Origin: Glebionis coronaria
Taxonomy: Eukaryota > Streptophyta > Magnoliopsida > Asterales > Asteraceae
Direction: 5' to 3'
Length of the DNA: 64,000 nucleotides
Assembly (NCBI GenBank): GCA_025667525.1
Contig: JANFOE010000581.1
Coordinates: 248,001-312,000 of the forward strand
Under the pieces are notes generated by a model, which worked only from the letters and a program-made list of their open reading frames with translations, was not told the origin of the DNA and did not search any database. A program made the position numbers and the translations under genes. This document shows positions 22,617-34,066 of this stretch, one piece after another (positions within the stretch are counted from its first letter, which is position 1; the number at the start of each line of letters is the position of its first letter).

Positions 22617-22928
22617 TATCCAACGGTAAACGAATCAAATAGATATCTTACTTACATAAAGCTACAACAACTATACATAGAAGAAGAGGCATCGAGAGAA
22701 ACATTGAAAGAAGAAGGTAGGGCTAAAAAGGAGTGAGAGGAGAAAGTTAGGACTAAACATGTTGATTATGAGCTATTCAAGTCGGATCTTTATTACGGGG
22801 AGGTATTAGATCCAGATCCGGGAACAAACTAATCATATGAGAAATTATCTATGTACTAGTGTATTTTTTTCCGTATTGTATTTGAATTCCACTATTTTAA
22901 TGTATTACGTATTTGTTTTTATTTATTT

Positions 22929-25814
22929 TGTGAGAACCCGTACTTTCCCAGTATTATTTTATTCTTTTTATTCGTGTTTCTGAATTCTCAACGTATTTCG
23001 TCTTCTTGTATTTTATATGTAAATCCTGAGATTTTTTTAAATTATACTTTTTAAGTATTTTTCTGATCATCGATAAATACTTTGAATGAAATTATAAAAT
23101 TTTTATTTTATTTTTTCATATTTAATTTAAATCAAAGTTTTTGATTTAAAATCACCCGCGTGCGTTTTACAACGAGTTTATTCAAAATTAATGTACAACG
23201 AGAATTCCTAGTGATCGCGATACCGACGGATGCCCAAAATATTACGTTTATTTAATCGATTGTTTCGATAATTAATATTTTCGACGATTTCGTTTTAATT
23301 ACGTATTAAGTCGTGTCGGGAAATCATATAATCATTTTTATGATGCATTGTAACTTTTGAAAAGTATTTTTACGAAACCCGAACCCCGTAAATATTTTCA
23401 ATATTTACCAATAACCATTTTCTACCCTTTTAAACTATTTAATTTCATTTTGGCCCAAAACTATTCAATAATAGTAAACTTTACCCTAACCTTACTATAT
23501 AAACAAAATTTTCTTCAACCAACTTCATTTTAACATATAAAAACATACACACATGAAACAAATCCTCCTCCTCCCTCTCCTCTTTCTTGCCGTGAGCTTC
23601 CAAGCCAAAAACACCCCTCAAATTTGATTTTTAACAAAATCTAATCAATATCCCATCTCTAAAATCATCTTATGATTTTATCTATACAAAAATTTCACAC
23701 ATGCATCAAGATTTTTAGTTCTTATGATTTTATGGTAGGTATTGGTTTTGATCATCATGCATGTGTCATTTTGGGTAAGATTATGTTGTTTTGATCATAA
23801 AAAGTCTTGTTTTTAATCTTTGATTTTTGTTAGATTTTACATGCAAGTGTTTTTAGGAGTGTTTGGTTGATAGGAATGATAGTATAGTGATCCTAGAGGT
23901 ATGGGAATGAGTGGTTTTGCTTGAAAAATAGATTTGTCATGTTTTCTAAAAGGCTAATTTGGGACAGCAGCTTTAAACAGAATGTTCCGTGGGTTTAAGG
24001 TCTGTGAAAGACTGAGATTATTTGAAATTGTTGTAGAGTTTTTCGAGACGGTCGTTTTGGTATAAGATAGAGCTTCTAAGTCATTACGAGTCAAAAGTTA
24101 TGCTAGTTTTAGTTTTCGTGTACCGGGAGACGCAAGTCGGCACAATCCGAAATTGTGGCTGATTTTGGGTCGACTCTCGGGGACTTCAGGCTTAGTTAGA
24201 TAAATGTATCTACTGGTTTTCAAAGTTTACAATCTGATTTTGAAGAGTCTAGTAGTGGTTTCAAAAGTCGGATTGTCGAGTCTGTACTTTTAAAGTGGTC
24301 CAAACGGTTTTACAAAACAAGTGCACAAATCTGTCCTAAAATTTGGAGTCGAGTAAAGTGTCGAGCTGATGGATTTTAAAGTGTGCACATTGGCTCAAAT
24401 TTTGGTGAGGTCTTATACAGGTTATAAGTGACCTTGACATTAATTTTCGTCTAAAACTGACAAGTCTAGATAAGGTAGATCGGTGTGTACATTCGGGGGT
24501 GTACTTGCTGATTTTATTTTGGACACTTAGTTCAATGTTTGTGTTGCGTGAGTTTGAGTATTCACCATCGGACATGGTGACTTACTCAAGTGCTTAGTCA
24601 TTATATAAATGACTTAGCTACTGGTCCAAATAAGGTTAAAGGATAGTTTGACTTGCGTTGACTTGGCGTCGTATAACGAGTCATTTTCAAGTGTTCAAGT
24701 GTTTTGACGTGTAACGTTGGATAAATGTATTCATTTGATTCGTGTCAATGGTTTCGAAACGTGTATACTTTGAAAACATTTGAGTCATATTATATTTGGT
24801 ACATATCGATATTCGAATTCGAGTCTTAACGCGCTCCTTGTTTTGATAAGTTGCGGTTTTCGTGTTTCCCCGGGCATCCATATCGTCGGTGATCGTCTAC
24901 CGCTACCGTTTCTACTCAGTTGCTAAGTACGTGATTGCATTACCTCGTGGCTAAGGTGAGTTCATAGCCCCCTTTTACTTGTACATGATTTCTAAACACG
25001 GGGTGAGATTTTACATGGTGGAACACAACCAAATTAAAAACTGTATTGCTATCCAGAACTCGTATGTTATTTTGAACGTGTATGCTTTACAAATGATTTC
25101 AATGGTATTATTGCTTTTAGACGTTAGCCTTGAGTTTCCTCTCCTATCATGAACCATTAATTGTCCCGTATGCTTTGCGCTAAGCGCGAATGTTGTGGGT
25201 GGATCCATCGGGATTGACAATCCCCGTCCCGATTACTTTGACGCACTAATATTCGTTTATACTTGAGTATTTAGGCTGAATACTCCCTAGAGGAACTTAC
25301 ATTTAAGTTAAGCTTCGGTTCATGAGACTAAATAGCAATAATATGCATCGTGACTATGGACGTACATAGTCATCCCCCCATTACGTGTTTTACAAATTCT
25401 ATTGTGTTCCACACGTTTACTGCTAAACCTATGAATATCAATCAACTTTATGTTGACGATTTTACATGTTTAATCTCAGGTATTATTACTTAGCTTTGCT
25501 TGGATGGGAGCCCGCAGGAGAGTATCGCAGCTTGGAGATTTCTGTGATGCTTTAAAAAGACTGTTTTTAGTAAAAACTGTCAGGAGTTTATTCTATCTTT
25601 TGGGCAACTTTATGTTATAAATTGAGACAAAATAATATAATTTTCCGCTTCTAAAACTCTGGGACCTATATTTAAAAACTCTGACCTTTTTGATGTAATG
25701 TACATGTTTTTATTTCGTCAGCTTTGTATGAACTATAATTCATTGTTTCTTGTACTATGACGTGTTACCCCCTCGTTGCCTAGTTGTTCCATGTCAGATT
25801 TTGGGGGTCTCATA
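22929..25814 (+). repeat. LTR1 of the composite element
   Basis: About 2886 bp, with a TGTGAGA start and a TCTCATA end (the other copies end TCTCACA, so LTR1 carries a private change). A TATA-like TATATAAA at 23496-23503 marks a probable U3 promoter. The LTR is nearly collinear with LTR2 and inverted LTR3, with scattered substitutions and small indels. Confidence 0.88.
23553..23627 (+). CDS. 24-aa hydrophobic micro-ORF in LTR1
   Basis: It begins MKQILLLPLLFLAVSFQA and ends after 24 codons. It starts about 50 bp after the TATA-like motif, so it would be the first ATG of an LTR transcript. It has the profile of a secretion signal peptide: a Lys after Met, a Leu-rich core and a small-residue end. 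The same frame is kept in LTR2 (30885-30959) and LTR3 (36328-36254, minus), with one synonymous difference that I noticed. Whether it is translated is unknown. Confidence 0.35.
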   Translation: MKQILLLPLLFLAVSFQAKNTPQI

Positions 25815-28800
25815 GAGTGGTATCAGAGCGATGGTTATAGGGAACTGAGTCATTTTTTTTCAAAAACTTAGTCTATAACCGAAAGCTCAAATATTTCATG
25901 TTTTAAGTGTCAATCACAGAATCTGTCAATGTTGTTTGATATCTGCGCGGGTAACTCTCTAATCCTTATTATTTACTTTTAATTATCGTTTTAATATTTC
26001 ATCTCTTGATTTCATTTTGAAATATTACTTTACCTTAATGACGATAATTACTATGTCTTTCCAAAGCCTTGTGCTTCATGGATTATCATTCGATATTACT
26101 GTGATTTCATCTACTCTTACTATATTTCTGGAATTCTTGTTCTTGTGAATTGATCTTGTTACGATGATTTTTACATTGTTATGACGTTACATACTTGTAT
26201 TCAGAGCGCGTATGCTGCCGACTTTTCATACTCATTTTTCTGAGTACTATTGCTATTTCATATATGCGTGATACGACTGACTTCATATACTCGTTCGTTT
26301 TGAATCATCTGTTTTTCTCGACTCGCTGCTACATGTTGTGCATACTCTCGTGATACCATTGTTCTGAATTGAATAAGTGTTGTTTTCGATAAAACTCCTG
26401 ATATTCATTCTTACTACCGTGCATGTTGCTTTCATTGTTTATTTCCGTTAAAATATCTATTTAGATACACAGATTTTCTTTCCGACCATTCGTAATTGAA
26501 TGTCTAGTCTATAGACCATTGTGTAGCTCAATATGTCTCCCAGAAAGACTAAAAGACATCATGTGAGTCACACATCTTGAATAATTCGTTGAATCACTGC
26601 TGAATAATATTATGGGTTTTCATAATCTTGATTTACCTTTACGCCACCGTTTTACACGACAATTGTACATGGATTACATTTTATTTCATTGACCATTCTA
26701 CGTTTCGATTTCGACTTACAACATCCGTTGTACCTCGAACACTTGATCGTCAGTTATTATGTGACAATGGTTTGGAATACGATCCTACTTGTATCCTCCC
26801 TTTTTCATTAAACCCCCTCGCCTTAGGAGTGTGACTTGTTAATATTTTGTTTCTTTCTCAGTATGTCTTGTGATTTTGGAAAATCACGCCGCCAGGAGAC
26901 CTTCCTGTATTGCATCTTGCAGCGGAAGACACAGATGTCATGCGTCGTTTTTGATTTCTTAGATTTTCGTTGGTATTCTTGAACCATTTCCATACTGTGT
27001 TTTCTTTACATGATTAATTATGCAGTTTTCTTCTCTTTCGTCTTTATGGAATCTACAAGTCTTGTGTGTACATTAATTTTGAGTTATCATAAAATTTAGA
27101 TTTAATTTCAAGATGTGTCAAAGAATATTATTTTGTACATAAACTTTACAAGAAACTTTACAGTGTCGAGAATATATTTTTATAAATTTAGACATAAAAA
27201 TATGCTTCTACTTGTTGAGACGTCCGTTTAAGACCTAAAATTTGACCAGTAACTTTAAAATCGAGCAAGTTACGCTCATTTGAGATTGTGAATTTAAGAA
27301 CTTATTTCCGCGTATTTCTAAAATATCTTTTTGTTGACAGATTAAATGCAAGGGTATTTTCGTCCATTTTTAATCCGTTTCAAGTCTCGAGTAAACCTGG
27401 AAAGTTGTTCAAAACATCGTTTTACACTGAATTGCATAGGACTTCGAGTATTAAAAATATCATTTAGCGAGTTAATGGGTCTAGTCAAACCCAAAAGTTA
27501 AAACTGATAGACTTTAAAAATATGATTTCAAGCGTTTTTGAGTTCGTTGAGCTCGTAAAACTTTGACGAATGATATTTTGCAAACTAAAAACAAGGATTG
27601 CGTTTGAATCAGTATAAAATAGTAACTTTGATTTCGGTCATATATGTACATAGATCTTGGACTTTTGAAATTCGGTAACTTCCTAATATAGAAACTTTTC
27701 GGAGTGATTGTACTACTTGTTAACTGATACCCTACTTTCTTAAAAGGGTATTTTTGTCAAATAAAATACGATGTGAACACATACGGATTCCTTATTCCTT
27801 TATTTTATTTATGACATATTTGTCATTCTATTGTCTTTCTTTGCTTCTATCGTACCACTGATTTGGACCGAGATTTGAAGATTTTGCTTTCATATCGTTT
27901 GTTATCATCTTGGCATGCGTCTCATGACGATTTCTGCTAAACCTCTTGAAACCTTATCACCTTGTAACCATTTCGTTGACTGACTTGAACTACTCCTTAT
28001 TTCCCTCTTGTAACCCACTCGCTACCTTATAAACTATTGTCATGTTACCATATAAACTCAAACTGGTCTTTGTTGCAAGTTATTTTACAAAAGGTTTCAT
28101 TTGGGCTTTCTTAAATAATTGAAGGTTATCTAATAAAATTAATTTATATTAATTTTACAATGCATTTTCACAAATTGTTCTAGTACGGTCTTATAAAGAA
28201 CCCTTGTAACATTATAATTGTTAAATTAAATATCTAGCCAGTAACTTATTGGCGAATAGTTTCATAAACTATTTTGATTTCTGTTTTTACAAATGGGATT
28301 ATATACATATTTTAAATGATATGACCTGTAATACTGGTTTGACGAAGATGAGCATAGCATTGCTAGTCCTAAATTATGCATGGCCTGATCACCTATGCTT
28401 AATTTAGAAGGAGCCATGCAAGGCCAAATAGTAGTCACCTTAAATATTTAACCAAGAATCAACTTTTTAGTTATGTTTCTTAAAAAGTTAGATAAATAAA
28501 GTTTAGAAAACTTTTACTTCTTATGCGAGTAACAACAATTCGTGACTTACACATAGGAACCCTTATCTTTTCTTGAACAAAGTACATGCCTCAAGCACAG
28601 ATTTCACTACTCAACAATCTCTGCTTTACTTGTTACCTCATCATCCTCATGATACTATTTTCGTTACCATTAGCCTAAATTCTTAATATGGATACCCGAC
28701 TTGAAAGTTTCAACATTGTTATGCTCATTCATCGATCGATCTTCTTTATCTATTTTGATAGACCTACGAAACGTCTCTGAACGCGATTAATGATTTACGA

Positions 28801-30266
28801 CTGGACGTGAACGATGATTTCGTATAATTGTCATGAATGTGTGTTAGACTTTGTCGTCTTGAAATTCCTTCGTGTGAATCATGTGTTGATTTAGCCTTTC
28901 ATTGCTAATGTTTTCATTTTACTGAATTTACTCTCAAGTGACTTCTTAAGAATTTTCTTTGATTCGAAAATTTATTGTGTGGCTTTTCTCTTTCGATCGT
29001 ATATCGACCACCGAGAACTTAATAAGCCGTTATTGGTGACGCCAACCGCACTCGTTAATTAATCTTGCTATAATCCTTGTTTCTTATTGTTCTTATCATC
29101 GATGCATCTATTCTATCACGTTCGTTAAGAGTTGATACGACTTCTGTTTTATTCCCTCGTGCTATTTCTTGTATACTAATTGTTGATCGATATTCGTTTC
29201 ATAATCGTTTGCTATTTTGTCACTTTCTGAAAACCAGAAACTGTTACGTGTTTATCGTTTGATATCTTAAACTTTTTTTTTCTTGAATTTCTAAAAATTA
29301 TTATTAATTTTTAAGAACGTTTTATACATTTTACCAAAATTTTAAATTGTCAAAATACCCATTTCAAGTTTAATATCGAATCTGTACATCCTCTTGGGTA
29401 AATTTATAACTTATGTTTAAACAGTGTCAAGTTGTATCTTTTAAAGTAATTGATTTTATCATACTTTACTGTCAACCTAATGAAATTATTAAATTAATTT
29501 ATAATTTCTAGCAATGATTCTAAATAATTTGGAAAATCTGATTTTTTTCCTAATGGTAACGTTAAACCTAAGTTTTAACAATAATTTCATACAGTCACCC
29601 AAAAGTTCTTAAGCCGATCAGGATAACTATTTTGAACTGTTCTACTTTTGTTTCGAAAATCCTGATCAAGAAAAAGATTTGACAACTGTTTACCCACTCA
29701 TTTCATATAGAGTTTGATTTTAATCACTACATCTGGTAAAATTTTCTTTTAATAAAGAAAATATTTAAAACTAAGTTTTAAAGTAGTACCAAAATCCTAG
29801 ACAACTGATTGTGACAACTTGTATTTTAAAATGATCATATGTAAATCATTTTTCCCTTCTATTTCTCTTGTGACTAGATTGCTACGTTTTAAGATTGTCA
29901 TGTTTTACAGTTGCACAATTTACGACCCCTTGTCGATTTACAATCTGGTTCATTTTATCGCACTTTGCCTGTTTAAGCGATTCTTGTGTTCATTCTTTTT
30001 AGTTTACCGCATGTATTTCCAACAACTCTATCTCTTGATGTATCCCCGTATTAAAAGATCGTTATTCTAATCTAAGACTGAAAAGTTATACAAAAAGGAG
30101 TTAAGAAACTGAAGCATAGCGAATTCTAACCGTTAAGATTCGTAGTGGTACGGAAATTACCTGGGAAGCAATGAATTTTGTTCTACACTTTGTACCTCCT
30201 CTTGTTTGCATCTTCTACTGTTTTCAGGAGAACTCTGGGGACCAGAGTTCCTTTAGGGGAGAAGAC
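25815..30266 (+). other. Internal region of the composite retroelement, non-coding
   Basis: It starts with GAG and the primer-binding site (25818-25829) and ends with the purine-rich tract TTTAGGGGAGAAGA just before LTR2. No open frame above about 85 codons is present and none resembles retroelement proteins. Immediately upstream of the polypurine tract is a perfect 8-bp stem hairpin (30231-30249). It would depend on proteins from a related autonomous element. Confidence 0.8.
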
Positions 30267-33143
30267 TGTGAGAACCCGTACTTTCCCAGTATTATTTTAT
30301 TCTTTTTATTCGTGTTTCTGAATTCTCAACGTATTTCGTCTTCTTGTATTTTATATGTAAAACCTGAGATTTTTCTAAATTATACTTTTTAAATATTTTT
30401 CTGATCATCGATAAATACTTTGAATGAAATATTTTTATTTTATTTTTCCATATTTGATTTAAATCAAAGTTTTTAATTTAAAATCACCCGCGTGCGTTTT
30501 ACAACGAGTTTATTCAAAATTAATGTACAACGAGAATTCCTAGTGATCGCGATACCGACGGATGCCCAAAATATTACGTTTATTCAATAGATTGTTTCGA
30601 TAATTAATATTTTCGACGATTTCGTTTTAATTACGTATTAAGTCGTGTCGGGAAATCATATAATCATTTTTATGATGCATTGTAACTTTTGAAAAATATT
30701 TTTACGAAACCCGAACCCCGTAAATATTTTCAATATTTACCAATAACCATTTTCTACCCTTTTAAACTATTTAATTTCATTTTGGCCCAAAACTATTCAA
30801 TAATAGTAAACTTTACCCTAACCTTACTATATAAACAAAATTTTCTTCAACCAACTTCATTTTAACATATAAAAACATACACACATGAAACAAATCCTCC
30901 TCCTCCCTCTCCTCTTTCTTGCCGTGAGCTTCCAAGCCAAAAACACCCCTCAAATTTGATTTTTAACAAAATCTAAATAATATCCCATCTCTAAAATCAT
31001 CTTATGCTTCTATCTATACAAAAGTTTCACACATGCATCAAGATTTTTAGTTCTTATGATTTTATGGTGGGTATTGGTTTTGATCATCATGCATATGTCA
31101 TTTTGGGTAAGATTATGTTGTTTTGATCATAAAAAGTCTTGTTTTTAATCTTTGATTTTTGTTAGATTTTACATGCAAGTTTTTTTAGGAGTGTTTGGTT
31201 GATAGGAATGATAGTATAGTGATCCTAGAGGTATGGGAATGAGTGGTTTGCTTGAAAATGGATTTGTCATGTTTTCTTAAAGGCTAATTTGGGACAGCAG
31301 CTTTAAACATAATGTTCCGTGGGTTTAAGGTCTGTGAAAGACTGAGATTATTTGAATTTGTTGTAGAGTTTTTCGAGACGGTCGTTTTGGTATAAGATAG
31401 AGCTTCTAAGTCATTACGAGTCAAAAGTTATGCTAGTTTTAGTTTTCGTGTACCGGGAGACGGCAAGTCGGCACAATCCGAAATTGTGGCTGATTTTGGG
31501 TCGACTCTCGGGGACTTTAGGCTTAGTTAGATAAATGTATCTACTGGTTTTCAAAGTTTACAAACTGATTTTGAAGAGTCTAGTAGTGGTTTCAAAAGTC
31601 GGATTGTCGAGTCTGTACTTTTAAAGTGGTCCAAACGGTTTTACAAAACAAGTGCACAAATCTGTCCTAAAATTTGGAGTCGAGTAAAGTGTCGAGCTGA
31701 TGGATTTTAAAGTGTGCACATTGGCTCAAATTTTGGTGAGGTCTTATACAGGTTATAAGTGACACTGACATCAATTTTCGTATAAAACGGACAAGTCTAG
31801 ATAAGGTAGATCGGTGTGTACATTCGGGGGTGTACTTGCTGATTTTATTTTGGACACTTAGTTCAATGTTTGTGTTACGTGAGTTTGAGTATTCACCATC
31901 GGACATGGCGACTTACTCAAGTGCTTAGTCATTATATAAATGACTTAGCTACTGGTCCAAATAAGGTTAAAGGATAGTTTGACTTGCGTTGACTTGGCGC
32001 CGTATAACGAGTCATTTTCAAGTGTTCAAGTGTTTTGACGTGTAACGTTGGATAAATGTATTCATTTGATTCGTGTCAATGGTTTCGAAACGTGTATACT
32101 TTGAAAACATTTGAGTCATATTATATTTGGTACATATCGATATTCGAATTCGAGTCTTAACGCGTGCCTTGTTTTGATAGGTTGCGGTTTTCGTGTTTCC
32201 CCGGGCATCCATATCGTCGGTGATCGTCTACCGCTACCGTTTCTACTCAGTTGCTAAGTACGTGATTGCATTACCTCGTTGCTAAGGTGAGTTCATAGCC
32301 CCCTTTTACTTGTACATGATTTCTAAACACGGGGTGAGATTTTACATGGTGGAACACAACCAAATTAAAACTGTATTGCTATCCAGAACTCGTATGTTAT
32401 TCTGAACGTGTATGCTTTACAGATGATTTCAATGGTATTATTGCTTTTAGACGTTAGCCTTGAGTTTCCTCTCCTATCATGAACCATTAATTGTCCCGTA
32501 TGCTTTGCGCTAAGCGCGAATGTTGTGGGTGGATCCATCGGATTGACAATCCCCGTCCCGATTACTTTGACGCACTAATATTCGTTTATACTTGAGTATT
32601 TAGGCTGAATACTCCCTAGAGGAACTTACATTTGAGTTAAGCTTTGGTTCATGAGACTAAACAGCAATAATATGCATCGTGACTATGGACGTACATAGTC
32701 ATCCCCCCATTACGTGTTTTACAAGTTCTATTGTGTTCCACACGTTTACTGCTAAGCCTATGAATATCAATCAACTTTATGTTGACGATTTTACATGTTT
32801 AATCTTAGGTATTATTACTTAGATTTGCTTGGATGGGAGCCCGCAGGAGATTATCTCAGCTTGGAGATTTTTGTGATGCTTTAAAAAGACTGTTTTTAGT
32901 AAAAACTGTCAGGAGTTTATTCTATATTTTGGGCAACTTTATGTTATAAATTGAGACGTAATAATATAATTTTCCGCTTCTAAAACTCTGGGACCTATGT
33001 TTAAAAACTCTGACCTTTTTGATGTAATGTACATGTTTTTATTTTGTCAGCTTTGTATGAACTATAATTCATTGTTTCTTGTACTATGACGTGTTACCCC
33101 CTCGTTGCCTAGTTGTACCATGTCAGATTTTGGGGGTCTCACA
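30267..33143 (+). repeat. LTR2 of the composite element
   Basis: About 2877 bp, preceded by the polypurine tract and ended by TCTCACA. It lacks a ~9-bp ATTATAAAA segment present in the other two LTRs. It is followed by GAGTGGTA, the beginning of the primer-binding region, rather than by flanking host DNA. Confidence 0.88.
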
Positions 33144-34066
33144 GAGTGGTACAACGGATGTTGTAAGTCGAAATCGAAACGTAGAATGATCAATGAAATA
33201 AAATGTAATCCATGTACAATTGTCGTGTAAAACGGTGGCGTAAAGGTAAATCAAGATTATGAAAACCCACAATATTATTCAGCAGTGATTCAACGAATTC
33301 TTCGAGATGTGTGACTCACATGATGTCTTTTAGTCTTTCTGGGAGACACATTGAGCTACACAATGGTCTATAGACTAGACATTCAATTACGAATGGTCGG
33401 AAAGAAAATCTGCGTATCTAAATAGATATTTTAAAGGAAATAAACAATGAAAGCAACATGCACGGTAGTAAGAATGAATATCAGGAGTTTTATCGAAAAC
33501 AACAATTATTCAATTCAGAACAATGGTATCACAAGAGTATGCACAACATGTAGCATCGAGTCGAGAAAAACAGATGATTCAAAACGAACGAGTATATGAA
33601 GTCAGTCGTATCACGCATATATGAAATAGCAATAGTACTCAGAAAAATGAGTATGAAAAGTCGGCAGCATACGCGCTCTGAATACAAGTATGTAACGTCA
33701 TAACAATGTAAAAATCATCGTAACAAGATCAGTTCACAAGAACAAGAATTCTAGAAATACAGTAAGAGCAGATGAAATCACAGTAATATCGAATGATAAT
33801 CCATGAAGCACAAGGCTTTGGAAAGACATAGTAATTACCGTCATTAAGGTAAAGTAATATTTCAAAATGAAATCAAGAGATGAAATATTAAAACGATAAT
33901 TAAAAGTAAATAATAAGGATTAGAGAGTTACCTGCGCAGATATCAAACAACATTGGCAGATTCTGTGATTGACACTTAAAACATGAAATATTTGAGCTTT
34001 CGGTTATAGACTAAGTTTTTGAAAAAAATGACTCAGTTCCCTATAACCATCGCTCTGATACCACTC
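33144..34066 (-). repeat. Inverted copy of the 5' internal region
   Basis: The reverse complement of about 25815-26734, including the primer-binding site (34052-34063, minus). The join to the LTR2 stub is at GGTA (33148-33151), a 4-bp microhomology shared by both sources. Confidence 0.88.

Larger units (their letters stand above)
19653..22831 (+). pseudogene. Hypothetical reading frame split by a solo LTR
   Basis: An ATG at 19653 opens a frame (MKHQNQNKIEWMHIITPDNN...) that runs into the solo LTR at 19799. Past the LTR, from 22617-22621 on, the same frame resumes when one copy of the 5-bp target duplication is discounted. It continues for about 40 codons (including YIKLQQLYIEEEASRETLK), meets one TGA near 22731, then stays open to a TAA near 22830 (…LYYGEVLDPDPGTN). 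That the frame is kept across the insertion suggests a real coding unit before the transposon arrived. I do not recognise the protein. The hydrophilic, Glu/Lys-rich composition gives no function. It may be part of an older transposon. Confidence 0.45.

Noticed and set aside
23496..23503. LTR TATA box as the promoter of a host gene
   Set aside because: It sits in U3 of LTR1 and its counterparts in the other LTRs. No host gene lies downstream within reach.
24336..24575. 79-aa frame on the minus strand, repeated at 31667-31906 and 35306-35545
   Set aside because: It lies in all three LTRs antisense to the LTR. Its repeated presence only reflects LTR identity, and the sequence resembles no protein. 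The same applies to the 64-69 aa frames at 24687, 25011, 32018 and 34661.
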